Origin: Desulfobacterales bacterium | GTDB lineage: Bacteria; Desulfobacterota; Desulfobacteria; Desulfobacterales; 4be13 | Direction of reading: 5' to 3' | Assembly (NCBI GenBank): GCA_029934695.1 | Contig: JAOZLU010000171.1 | Location: forward strand, 1 to 11,957 | DNA length: 11,957 nt | Shown: piece by piece, positions 4,345 to 11,957 of the stretch | Numbering within the stretch: position 1 is the stretch's first letter | Layout: every line of letters starts with the position of its first letter | The notes under the pieces: model-generated | Databases searched by the model: none | Told to the model about the DNA's origin: nothing | Seen by the model: the letters and a program-made list of their open reading frames with translations, nothing else | Translations under genes and position numbers: made by a program

Positions 4345-7300
4345 ATGGCAAAAGAAATGAAAACAATTGACGGCAACACTGCCGCCGCGCATGTGGCGTA
4401 TGCCATGAGCGACGTGGCCGCGCTCTACCCCATCACCCCGTCCTCCCCCATCGGAGAGAGTGCGGACGAATGGGCGGCTGCCGGCCTCAAAAACATATTC
4501 GGACAGATCATGACCGTCCGCCAGCTTCAGTCCGAGGCCGGGGCAGCGGCAGCGGTTCACGGTTCTCTCGCCGCTGGTGCGCTGACCAGCAGTTTCACCG
4601 CATCCCAGGGGCTGCTTCTGATGATCCCCAACATGTACAAAATGGCCGGAGAACTTCTTCCCGCGGTTCTGCACGTCACGGCCCGGGCCGTTGCCGCACA
4701 TGCCCTCTCAATCTTCGGCGATCATCAGGACGTGATGGCGGTCCGTCAGACCGGATTCTCGCTTCTGGCATCAGCCTCTGTCCAGGAAGCCATGGACATG
4801 GCACTGATCTCACATCTCTCGGCAATCGGAGCGAGCGTTCCGTTTCTCCATTTCTTTGACGGCTTCCGCACCTCCCATGAGATCCAGAAAATTGAAATGA
4901 TCAGCTATGAGGACATGGCAAAACTGGCTGACTGGGACGCGATAGCGAAATTCCGTGCCAGGGGCGCAAATCCGGAACGACCTGAAATCCGTGGCACAGC
5001 TCAGAATCCGGATGTGTATTTTCAAGGCCGGGAGGCGGCGAATTCTTACTATCTCAAAGTCCCAGGGATCGTCAGCGACTACATGAAAAAGGTTGGAGAT
5101 CTCACCGGACGCAGTTACAAGCTCTTCGACTATGTGGGAGCACCCAATGCGGAAAACGTCATTATTTCAATGGGGTCTTCGTGCGAAACTATTGAGGAGG
5201 TTGTCAATTATCAGGTCGGAAACGGGGAAAAGGTCGGGCTGATCAAGGTCCGTCTCTACCGCCCCTTCTCCGCGGAGGCGTTTCTCAGTGTCATTCCTGA
5301 GACAGCAAAAGCCCTTTCGGTTCTTGACCGGACCAAGGAGCCGGGTGCGCTCGGAGATCCGCTTTACACGGATGTCTGCACCGCACTGATGGAGAGCGGC
5401 AGGATGATGAAGCTTGTCAACGGCCGGTACGGGCTGGGGTCCAAGGAGTTCAATCCCCCCATGGTGAAGGCGGTCTTTGACAATATGGGGTTGTCAGTTC
5501 CCAAGAAACATTTCACGGTGGGAATCACGGACGACGTGACCAACACCTCCCTGGAAACGGAAACCGGCTTTGACACGGCCCCTCAGGGAACAGTGCGGTG
5601 CAAGTTCTGGGGCCTGGGAGCGGATGGAACTGTGGGCGCGAACAAGAGTGCTATCAAGATCATCGGGGACAACACCGATATGTACGCTCAGGCATACTTT
5701 GCCTACGACTCCAAGAAGTCGGGCGGCGTGACCATATCCCATCTCCGTTTTGGCAAGACTCCCATTCAGTCCACCTATCTGCTTGTCTCAGCCGACTACA
5801 TCGCCTGCCACAATCCTAGCTATGTGGACACCTACGACGTGCTTGAGGGGATCAGGGAGGGGGGAACCTTTGTGATCAACTCTCCCTGGTCGGAAGAGGA
5901 GATGGAGTCAAAGCTTCCCGCGGCCATGCGCAGGACCATTGCTGAGAAGAAGCTGAAATTCTACACCATTGACGCAGTGAAGATTGCCGGCGATGTGGGC
6001 CTCGGGGGCAGGATCAACATGATCATGCAGACCGCCTTCTTCAATCTGGCAAATGTCATTCCTGTGGAGGAAGCAGTAGCGTATCTCAAGGGCGAGATAA
6101 AGAAGCTGTTCGGCAAAAAAGGCGACAAGATTGTCAATATGAATGTGGACGCGGTGGACAGGACCCTTGACAGGCTGGTGGAAGTCAGCTATCCTGATTC
6201 CTGGGCAGAGGCGAGTGACAGCACGGAGGCCGCCAAAGACGAGCCGGAATTTGTGAGAGATGTCCTGCGTCCCATGGTGGCCCAGCAGGGAGACAAACTC
6301 CCGGTGAGCAAGTTCCGTCCGGACGGCATCTTCCCGGTGGCGACAACCCAGTACGAGAAACGGGGCGTGGCCATCAGCGTGCCGGAATGGGTCGCGGACA
6401 ACTGCATCCAGTGCAACCAGTGCGCCATGGTCTGCCCCCATGCCGCAATCCGTCCCTTCCTCCTGACCGACAGCGAAACATCAGATACGCCAGCGGGGTT
6501 TGATACAAAGAAGGCTGTGGGCAAGGAGCTTAAAGGGTATCATTTCCGCATGCAGATCAGCCCTCTGGACTGCATGGGCTGCGGCAACTGTGCGGACATC
6601 TGCCCGGCCAAAAAACCGGCCCTGCTGATGAAGCCCCTTGAGACCCAGAGGGACCAGGCTGCGAACTATGATTTTGCCCTCACCCTGCCGGTGCGGGATG
6701 ATCTGGCGAAGCGGAATACCGTCAAAGGCAGCCAGTTCTGCCAGCCGCTTCTGGAGTTCTCAGGCGCATGTGCGGGATGCGGCGAGACACCTTACACAAA
6801 GCTTCTCACCCAGCTCTTTGGCGAGCGGATGGTCATTGGAAACGCCACCGGCTGCACTTCCATCTGGGGCGGCTCGGCACCGGCCATTCCCTACTGTGTG
6901 AATAAAGACGGTTTCGGGCCGACTTGGGGCAACTCCCTGTTTGAGGACCCTGCGGAGTTCACTTACGGAATGTTTCTGGGCCATCTCCAGCAGCGCAAAA
7001 GACTGGAAGACCTGACACGGGAGGCGGTGCAGAAGGATATTTTGCAGGAAGTCAAAGATGCCATGCAGGGCTGGCTGGACAACATCAATGATCCGGAAGG
7101 CTCAAGAAAATACGGCGATCAGTTGAAAGAAATGCTGCTTTCGTACAAGGAAGATGAGGTGATAAGCGAAATGGCAAGCCTCTCCAAGCTGTTTGCCAAG
7201 AAGTCCTACTGGATATTTGCGGGAGACGGGGCCGCGTACGACATTGCCTACGGCGGCATTGACCACGTCCTGGCCTCGGGCGAGAATATCAACGTCATGG

Positions 7301-7932
7301 TGTATGACACCGAGGTCTATTCCAACACCGGCGGGCAGTCCTCCAAAGCCACGCCCACCGGCTCGGTCGCCAAGTTCGCCGCGTCGGGCAAGAAGACCGG
7401 CAAGAAGAACATGGGCGGCATGGCCATGACCTACGGATATGTCTATGTGGCGAATGTGGGCATGGGTGCGAACAAGCAGCAGACGATGAAGGCCTTCATT
7501 GAGGCTGAGGCTTATGACGGGCCGTCCCTGATCATGGCTTATTCGCCTTGCATCAACCACGGCATAAGGAAGGGCATGGGCAAGAGTCAGGAGGAGACAA
7601 AGCTGGCGGTCCAGTGCGGATACTGGCCCCTGTACCGTTACAATCCGACTCTGAAAGCCGAGGGGAAGAATCCGTTTGTCCTTGACTCCAAGGCGCCGGA
7701 CGGAAGCCTGCAGGAGTTTCTGTCGGGCGAGGTGCGGTATGCCTCACTGGAGAAGGCGTTTCCGGAAGAGTCGAAAAAACTGCGGACGGTTCTTGAAGAG
7801 GAATACAGCGTCCGTTATGAGACATTGAAGAAGATGGCGGAAGATACGACGGAGAAACCTGCTGAAGCGGAAAAATCTCCCAAAGCGGATATGGATGCCT
7901 CCACTGCTGAACATTCTCAGGCAGATGGATGA
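4345..7932 (+). CDS. nifJ: Pyruvate:ferredoxin (flavodoxin) oxidoreductase, single-chain
   Basis: This 1195-residue cytoplasmic enzyme oxidises pyruvate with CoA to acetyl-CoA and CO2, passing electrons through three [4Fe-4S] clusters to ferredoxin or flavodoxin. It can run in reverse in autotrophs. The homodimeric Desulfovibrio africanus-type layout is complete. Domain I carries YPITPSSP with T31, E64 (the thiamine-activating glutamate) and R114. A two-cluster ferredoxin domain has C687, C690, C693, C697 and C743, C746, C749, C753. Proximal-cluster cysteines are C809, C812, C837 and C1069. The thiamine diphosphate site is GDG (960-962) through YSNTGGQ (992-998). The ATG at 4345 has AAGGAG (4332-4337) seven bases upstream. 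The last 30 or so residues are a charged Lys/Glu/Ala/Ser tail, unlike the ordered C-terminal domain that shields the D. africanus enzyme from oxygen. Base composition is more GC-rich than in the neighbours, as often seen in highly expressed genes. Confidence 0.97.
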   Translation: MAKEMKTIDGNTAAAHVAYAMSDVAALYPITPSSPIGESADEWAAAGLKNIFGQIMTVRQLQSEAGAAAAVHGSLAAGALTSSFTASQGLLLMIPNMYKMAGELLPAVLHVTARAVAAHALSIFGDHQDVMAVRQTGFSLLASASVQEAMDMALISHLSAIGASVPFLHFFDGFRTSHEIQKIEMISYEDMAKLADWDAIAKFRARGANPERPEIRGTAQNPDVYFQGREAANSYYLKVPGIVSDYMKKVGDLTGRSYKLFDYVGAPNAENVIISMGSSCETIEEVVNYQVGNGEKVGLIKVRLYRPFSAEAFLSVIPETAKALSVLDRTKEPGALGDPLYTDVCTALMESGRMMKLVNGRYGLGSKEFNPPMVKAVFDNMGLSVPKKHFTVGITDDVTNTSLETETGFDTAPQGTVRCKFWGLGADGTVGANKSAIKIIGDNTDMYAQAYFAYDSKKSGGVTISHLRFGKTPIQSTYLLVSADYIACHNPSYVDTYDVLEGIREGGTFVINSPWSEEEMESKLPAAMRRTIAEKKLKFYTIDAVKIAGDVGLGGRINMIMQTAFFNLANVIPVEEAVAYLKGEIKKLFGKKGDKIVNMNVDAVDRTLDRLVEVSYPDSWAEASDSTEAAKDEPEFVRDVLRPMVAQQGDKLPVSKFRPDGIFPVATTQYEKRGVAISVPEWVADNCIQCNQCAMVCPHAAIRPFLLTDSETSDTPAGFDTKKAVGKELKGYHFRMQISPLDCMGCGNCADICPAKKPALLMKPLETQRDQAANYDFALTLPVRDDLAKRNTVKGSQFCQPLLEFSGACAGCGETPYTKLLTQLFGERMVIGNATGCTSIWGGSAPAIPYCVNKDGFGPTWGNSLFEDPAEFTYGMFLGHLQQRKRLEDLTREAVQKDILQEVKDAMQGWLDNINDPEGSRKYGDQLKEMLLSYKEDEVISEMASLSKLFAKKSYWIFAGDGAAYDIAYGGIDHVLASGENINVMVYDTEVYSNTGGQSSKATPTGSVAKFAASGKKTGKKNMGGMAMTYGYVYVANVGMGANKQQTMKAFIEAEAYDGPSLIMAYSPCINHGIRKGMGKSQEETKLAVQCGYWPLYRYNPTLKAEGKNPFVLDSKAPDGSLQEFLSGEVRYASLEKAFPEESKKLRTVLEEEYSVRYETLKKMAEDTTEKPAEAEKSPKADMDASTAEHSQADG

Positions 7933-7966
7933 TGCTTGTGATGACAGGCGGGGATAAACGGAAATT

Positions 7967-8011
7967 CAGTAAAACCGGGTTTTTCAAAGGATTCGGTTTT
8001 ATCTGATTTTT
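7967..8011 (+). terminator. Hairpin after the oxidoreductase gene (first of two)
   Basis: TAAAACCG (7970-7977) pairs with CGGTTTTA (7994-8001). Three outer pairs (CAG with CTG) continue across one bulged T. ATTTTT follows at 8006-8011. It starts 34 nt after the stop codon and may act with the stronger structure just downstream. Confidence 0.45.
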
Positions 8012-8030
8012 AATTGAAAATTTAATGGGG

Positions 8031-8067
8031 AAAAAAGGCCGTTTGCTTTGACAGACGGCCTTTTTTT
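8031..8067. terminator. Strong intrinsic terminator of the oxidoreductase gene
   Basis: AAAAAAGGCCGT (8031-8042) and ACGGCCTTTTTT (8055-8066) form a 12-bp stem with a 12-nt loop, and the T-run extends to 8067. The A-run on the left arm makes it able to work in both directions. It separates the oxidoreductase from the ATPase gene as transcription units. Confidence 0.9.
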
Positions 8068-8136
8068 ATCTTGATATTATAAATTTTATTGTGTAATAAA
8101 AGGCAATTGATGAATCAGACCAGAAAGGAAATGCAG

Positions 8137-9894
8137 ATGCAAATTTACCTCAAAGAAAAAATCGGAAACCCGGACCTGTTTATCGGCAGAAAAAAGGAAC
8201 TGGCCAAATATCTCAGATGGATCGGAGACATTAAAAAGGAAATTTCCAGCAGCATGGCAATCCTGTCCCGGAGAAAAACAGGAAAAACCGCCCTGCTGCA
8301 ACGATTGTACAACCTGACCTTTCACAAAAACGACGGTGTCATTCCGTTTTACTATGAAGTCAGGGAGGGAAAGAAATGGGCAATTGACTTCTGCAAAGAT
8401 TTTTATCTCACCTTTATTTATCAGTACATCGCCTTTAAAACCCGGAAACCGGAATATCTGGCTGTTTCCGAAGCTGACAAGTCAGATTTTTCCAAAGCCA
8501 TTGAGATTGTCAGAAAAGAAGGGCTGGATTATCTTGAGGACTCTCTCAGGGGAATCGAATCAGAAATAAGGCGGGAAAGCCCCGACTATCTGTGGATGCT
8601 GGTCAGGGAAGCCCCCCTGAACCTTGCAACCCGTCGTAATGAATTCATAATCCAGATCATTGATGAATTCCAGTTCTTAAACAGTGAGATATATCGGGAC
8701 AGGGAAACAATCCTCCGGATTGATGATTTTGCAGCCGGATATCTGAGCACAGCCGAATACAAAAACGCCCCGCTGCTGGTATCCGGAAGCTGGGTGGGCT
8801 GGCTGATGCATGATCTGACCATGATGCTCCCGGGAAGATTCATTCTGGACGAACTTGAGAACATGCCCGCTGACGAGGCCGCCGAAACCATATTCAGGTA
8901 TTCACAGCTGTTCGGCATTCCGGTGACAGAGGAAACTGCATATATGATCGCAGAACTCAGCGAGGGCAATCCGTTTTATATCAGTTCTCTTTTCAAATCC
9001 CAGTGCCCGGACAAAGACCTGTCTGCCGAAGAAGGACTGCTGCACATCCTGGAATTTGAAACTCTGGACAAAAGAGGGATTATCAGAAACACATGGATGG
9101 AATATGTGAATTCCGCTTTTTCAAAGGTGAATGAAAAATATGCCAAACACATCGTGCTATATCTGAGCAGACACAGGGACAGGCAGGTCACAAGGAAAGA
9201 GCTGCGGGACAGGCTGGTTCCGGACATGGATGATGACAAACTGGAAAAAAAGCTTAAGGCGCTTGCGAAAAGCGACATTATCAACCAGGGACAGACCAAT
9301 TTTGATTACCAGGGTGTCCGGGACAACATCTTTGACAAGGTGTTCCGGGGAGTTTACCAGAAGGAAATCGAAGCATTTGATGTGAAGGAAATCACCCGCG
9401 AATACAGGCAGATGCTTGGGGAGTATAAAAAAAGGTACTGGAAACTGCTCGGAAAACTGAGCCAGGTGAAAGGGGCGTATGCTGAATTTCTGATAATAAA
9501 CCAGCTCAGATACAAGACTCGTCAGAGCAATGCCCGGTTCCGATCTGCAACTGAGAACCTTCCGCACGATTTTCAGTTTGCGGAATATGAAAGCGTATGG
9601 TGTTACCATGCTTTTCCGTTACATAAGCGTGAGCTTAAAATTGATATTTTTGCCAGGGCCGGAGAGAATGAATATTCTGTCATAGCTGAAGTTAAGAACC
9701 GGGAGAGAAACAGGTTTTCAAAAAGCGAGGCTGTCAAATTTCTGAAAAAGACGGAAGAACTGAAAGAGATCGAACAGGTTGAAAAAGCGGTTAACTTTGT
9801 CTTTTCGCTTAACGGATTTACAAAAGGAGCTGTTGATTTCTTCAAAAAGCACGGGATCGCCTGGAGCAATGATGATTGCTGGCTGGGTGAATAA
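8137..9894 (+). CDS. AAA-type ATPase fused to a PD-(D/E)XK nuclease-like domain
   Basis: From the ATG at 8137 this is a 585-residue soluble protein. The N-terminal half is a P-loop ATPase of the archaeal-ATPase/STAND-like type: the LFIGRKKEL lead-in (14-22), Walker A SRRKTGKT (44-51), Walker B IIDE (174-177) and a sensor-like LLVSGS (213-218). A helical and probably winged-helix part follows (about 255-400). The C-terminus has the acidic and lysine pattern of the PD-(D/E)XK fold: E450 in a helix (GAYAEFLI), D503 in KIDIFA, and E518/K520 in AEVKNR. This is known in broad terms for archaeal-ATPase proteins with DUF234-like C-termini; its substrate and role are unknown. Start choice: AAAGGA (8124-8129) lies seven bases before 8137. 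ATG 8110 (after AAAAGG) and TTG 8089 are in-frame alternatives, but the protein aligned in memory with relatives begins near MQIYLKEKIG. No partner gene adjoins it, so a defence, DNA-repair or mobile-element role is speculative. Confidence 0.85.
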   Translation: MQIYLKEKIGNPDLFIGRKKELAKYLRWIGDIKKEISSSMAILSRRKTGKTALLQRLYNLTFHKNDGVIPFYYEVREGKKWAIDFCKDFYLTFIYQYIAFKTRKPEYLAVSEADKSDFSKAIEIVRKEGLDYLEDSLRGIESEIRRESPDYLWMLVREAPLNLATRRNEFIIQIIDEFQFLNSEIYRDRETILRIDDFAAGYLSTAEYKNAPLLVSGSWVGWLMHDLTMMLPGRFILDELENMPADEAAETIFRYSQLFGIPVTEETAYMIAELSEGNPFYISSLFKSQCPDKDLSAEEGLLHILEFETLDKRGIIRNTWMEYVNSAFSKVNEKYAKHIVLYLSRHRDRQVTRKELRDRLVPDMDDDKLEKKLKALAKSDIINQGQTNFDYQGVRDNIFDKVFRGVYQKEIEAFDVKEITREYRQMLGEYKKRYWKLLGKLSQVKGAYAEFLIINQLRYKTRQSNARFRSATENLPHDFQFAEYESVWCYHAFPLHKRELKIDIFARAGENEYSVIAEVKNRERNRFSKSEAVKFLKKTEELKEIEQVEKAVNFVFSLNGFTKGAVDFFKKHGIAWSNDDCWLGE

Positions 9895-9896
9895 AT

Positions 9897-10028
9897 GAGG
9901 CGCGGAAAAACGGCGGCCCGCCCAGAAAGCTCCCGCGGGATTGGCAAATCCGGCGGCTCCGGCTCATCCGAAACGCACCGGCCTCGCCCAGAAAGCTCCC
10001 GTCGGATTGGCAAATCCGGCGGATCCGG
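9897..10028. repeat. Two-unit 66-bp GC-rich tandem repeat between convergent genes
   Basis: A 44-bp core at 9919-9962 recurs at 9985-10028 with three differences, and the 22 bp before each core are also partly alike, giving two 66-bp units (9897-9962, 9963-10028). Each core contains GATTGGCAAATC, a short hairpin. A 65-codon reading frame starts at 9895, directly on the ATPase stop, but its Arg/Ser/Gly translation only mirrors the repeat, so I do not call it a gene. The period is a multiple of three, so a translated origin is not fully excluded. Confidence 0.75.
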
Positions 10029-10089
10029 TTCTGCGTTCATGAATCCGGGTTCATCAGGGTCGTGTTTCATTTTGCTCACACTCAAAGCA

Positions 10090-10112
10090 TAATTTGAGGC
10101 TTCCTCAAATTA
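10090..10112 (-). terminator. Hairpin at the end of the chemotaxis-receptor gene
   Basis: TAATTTGAGG (10090-10099) and CCTCAAATTA (10103-10112) form a perfect 10-bp stem with a 3-nt loop. The receptor stop codon (TAA on the minus strand, 10112-10110) is part of the stem. No T-run follows on either strand, so termination may be weak or factor-assisted. An alternative stem, CTCAAA (10081-10086) with TTTGAG (10093-10098), competes with it. Confidence 0.45.
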
Positions 10113-11936
10113 CAGTTTAAACCGTTTAACAATTTTTGAAAGTGCGGATGCCATTTCTGAGAGTTTCTTTGACGAGTCGTTTGCCCGGGCAGCATCATTG
10201 GCTGTCTGTTTTGATACAGCACTGATATCGTGTATATTTCTTGAGATATCCTGCACCCCTTTTGCTACCTGGTCGGAAGACATGGCAACATCCCGGATAC
10301 CCCCCGCCAGTTCATCCACATTTCGCGCCACATTGGATGCGACCTTTGAGGTTTCATCTGTTGACATGGCAATCTCTTCGACCATATCCGCGGATTCGCT
10401 CGCATTATCTGCGACATTTCTCACTGAAACGGCGTTATTTGCCACAGATTTTGAAATTTCAGTTGCCGAAAGAGTCTGCTCCTCTATTGACAAAGTAATG
10501 GTTTCATTGATACCGGCAACTTCATTGATAATATCATTCACCTCTCCAATTGTGCGAACTGCTTCATCAGTACTCTCCTGAATATGTTCTATCTGCTCTG
10601 CGATTTCCTCGGTTGCCTCTGCGGACTGTCTGGCCAGGGCCTTGATTTCACCCGCCACCACTGCAAATCCCTTGCCGGCTTCACCTGCCCTTGCGGCTTC
10701 GATGGTGGCATTCAACGCCAGCATGTTGGTCTGGTCTGCAATATCTTTAATCATCCCTATGATTTTACCTATCTGTTTTGAAGAGAAAACCAGTGCGGCC
10801 ATTTTCATATTGATCTCTTCGGTGCGCTGACTGGCGTTCCGTGATATATGATTGGCCTGGTTGGTATGTTTTGCCACCTTGTTTAACGACAGGGTCACCC
10901 TCTCCAATGTTTCAGCAACGCTGTTTGTCTCCACCGACATCCGTTCACCCGAATCTGCCATCCGCTTTACATTGCCGGCAGTTTTCTGGGCCAGACCTGA
11001 CACTTCATTGAATACTGAGGACATTTCCTCTGTCATGGCGGCAATATTTGATACAGAGGCATTGGCTTGTTCCGCGCCTGAAGCCACGGCCGCGACGCTT
11101 GAGGTGACTTCCTCCGAGGCAGCGGCCACAGTTCCTGCTTTCAAGTTTGTTTTTTCGGAAGATAACGCCATCTGCGTGGAAAGCGATGCCAGTTCTTCAG
11201 ACGCTTCTGAGAGACTGTTCGTGTTATGGGCGATCTCCAGCATAATATCCCTGAGTTTTTCAATAAAAAGATTAAAACACGCTGCCAATTCCCCAATCTC
11301 GTCTTTTGATTTTATCTCAAGCCGTTGGCTCAGGTCTCCCTCTCCTTGGGCAATATTCCTTAATCCTCTGGTGACTTCGGATACAGGTTTTACGAGAAAA
11401 AAATGGAGTACAGCGGAAAGAAGGGCGACGAAGCACAGACTCATCAGTATGATCTTGATCAGAACATTGATGATTAAGTTTTTAAGCAATTCTTCTATAA
11501 ACCGGGTTGTGAAATAAATATCAACCGCTCCGACGAGAATTCCTTCTTGGACAATATTTTCGTGTTCAATGATAAAGTCACCGGAAATATTTCCTTCGGA
11601 TTCGACGACCTGCCATTTGTCATCCCTTTCATTAGCCAAAAAAACCGTTTTACGGTCAGATTCCTTGATGACAACCGCATATATACTTTTCTCCATCATC
11701 TCCAATTCGACAAGTTCCAGGGTGAGTTCCTTATCCAGAAACCAGAGCGGCTTCTGCAAACTGTTGGCCAGACGCTTTGAAATCGGATGAACACTCTCAC
11801 GGAAGTAAGTTTTCAGGCGACGGCTTTCATTGATATAGTCATAAATGCTGAATCCGGTTGCCACAAATATTGAAGCAAGAATCACGATCAAAGAAATCGT
11901 ACTCATTTTTCGTTTGCCAGTTTTTTGTTCCATCAT
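10110..11936 (-). CDS. Methyl-accepting chemotaxis protein
   Basis: This 608-residue inner-membrane receptor senses an unknown stimulus and controls the CheA kinase through CheW. Order: a short basic N-terminus, TM1 (about 12-33), a periplasmic sensor of about 120 residues (34-156) with a PLWFLDKE motif, TM2 (about 157-181), HAMP (about 182-234), and a long coiled-coil signalling domain to the C-terminus. The hairpin tip is unmistakable: ALNATIEAARAGEAGKGF at 407-424. A Glu pair in AAASEEVTSSV (271-281) is a likely methylation site. No CheR/CheB-tethering pentapeptide ends the protein. The sensor is too short for a full double Cache domain; PLWxxD-type sensors occur in many kinases and receptors, and the ligand is not predictable. 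AGGAGG (11943-11938) lies only one base before the ATG at 11936 and four before the next in-frame ATG at 11933, which may be the true start. No che genes adjoin it. Confidence 0.96.
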   Translation of the reverse strand: MMEQKTGKRKMSTISLIVILASIFVATGFSIYDYINESRRLKTYFRESVHPISKRLANSLQKPLWFLDKELTLELVELEMMEKSIYAVVIKESDRKTVFLANERDDKWQVVESEGNISGDFIIEHENIVQEGILVGAVDIYFTTRFIEELLKNLIINVLIKIILMSLCFVALLSAVLHFFLVKPVSEVTRGLRNIAQGEGDLSQRLEIKSKDEIGELAACFNLFIEKLRDIMLEIAHNTNSLSEASEELASLSTQMALSSEKTNLKAGTVAAASEEVTSSVAAVASGAEQANASVSNIAAMTEEMSSVFNEVSGLAQKTAGNVKRMADSGERMSVETNSVAETLERVTLSLNKVAKHTNQANHISRNASQRTEEINMKMAALVFSSKQIGKIIGMIKDIADQTNMLALNATIEAARAGEAGKGFAVVAGEIKALARQSAEATEEIAEQIEHIQESTDEAVRTIGEVNDIINEVAGINETITLSIEEQTLSATEISKSVANNAVSVRNVADNASESADMVEEIAMSTDETSKVASNVARNVDELAGGIRDVAMSSDQVAKGVQDISRNIHDISAVSKQTANDAARANDSSKKLSEMASALSKIVKRFKL

Positions 11937-11937
11937 T

Positions 11938-11943
11938 CCTCCT
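11938..11943 (-). promoter_or_regulatory. Ribosome binding site of the chemotaxis receptor
   Basis: On the minus strand AGGAGG directly precedes two consecutive ATG codons. The spacing is one base to the first (11936) and four to the second (11933), so it favours the second Met as initiator. Only 14 bases lie beyond it in the window, so no promoter can be judged. Confidence 0.6.
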
Positions 11944-11957
11944 CGAAACTTGATGTT

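Noticed and set aside
5908..6441. Minus-strand open frame inside the oxidoreductase gene
   Set aside because: It overlaps conserved coding sequence and its His/Arg-rich translation is typical of antisense noise.
9919..10028. CRISPR array
   Set aside because: Only two units, with related rather than unique spacers and no cas genes.
9895..10092. 65-codon frame beginning on the base after the ATPase stop
   Set aside because: Its translation is only the 66-bp repeat read through, without a ribosome site of its own or a recognisable domain.
10852..11517. Plus-strand open frame opposite the chemotaxis receptor
   Set aside because: The Ala/Ser-rich translation mirrors the coiled coil on the other strand, and no ribosome site was seen.

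Overview
The window looks like chromosomal DNA of an anaerobic, probably sulfate-reducing bacterium of the Desulfobacterota. This is inferred from a one-chain pyruvate:ferredoxin oxidoreductase of the Desulfovibrio africanus type, an oxygen-sensitive class I fumarase, a large methyl-accepting chemotaxis protein, and intergenic DNA rich in small repeats. No rRNA, tRNA, CRISPR array or complete insertion sequence was seen.

Layout, left to right. Positions 1-477 are non-coding: a near-consensus sigma-70 promoter (28-56), a 120-bp MITE-like element with 14-bp inverted ends and an 8-bp target duplication (197-332), and a GC-capped hairpin (363-401). Then come a cytoplasmic cyclophilin (478-1002), an NrdR-like zinc-ribbon protein that lacks the ATP-cone and carries a C-terminal winged-helix-like domain (1088-1708), and class I fumarase (1929-3536). 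A small toxin-antitoxin pair follows (3606-4092). Its antitoxin is intact, but its RelE-like toxin is split by a -1 frameshift lying exactly on an A AAA AAC heptamer. A second MITE-like element (4186-4302, again with an 8-bp duplication) sits just before the 1195-residue pyruvate:ferredoxin oxidoreductase (4345-7932), which ends in a strong hairpin terminator (8031-8067). Next is a stand-alone AAA-type ATPase fused to a PD-(D/E)XK nuclease-like domain (about 8137-9894). It converges on a minus-strand methyl-accepting chemotaxis protein (10110-11936), with a 66-bp tandem repeat between the two.

The metabolic genes fit together loosely: the oxidoreductase links pyruvate and acetyl-CoA to low-potential electrons, and fumarase acts in the TCA cycle. 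The genes appear to be separate transcription units rather than one operon. The most notable points are the two small non-autonomous elements placed upstream of housekeeping genes, the toxin frameshift at a canonical slippery site, the rearranged NrdR-type protein, and the ATPase-nuclease fusion.
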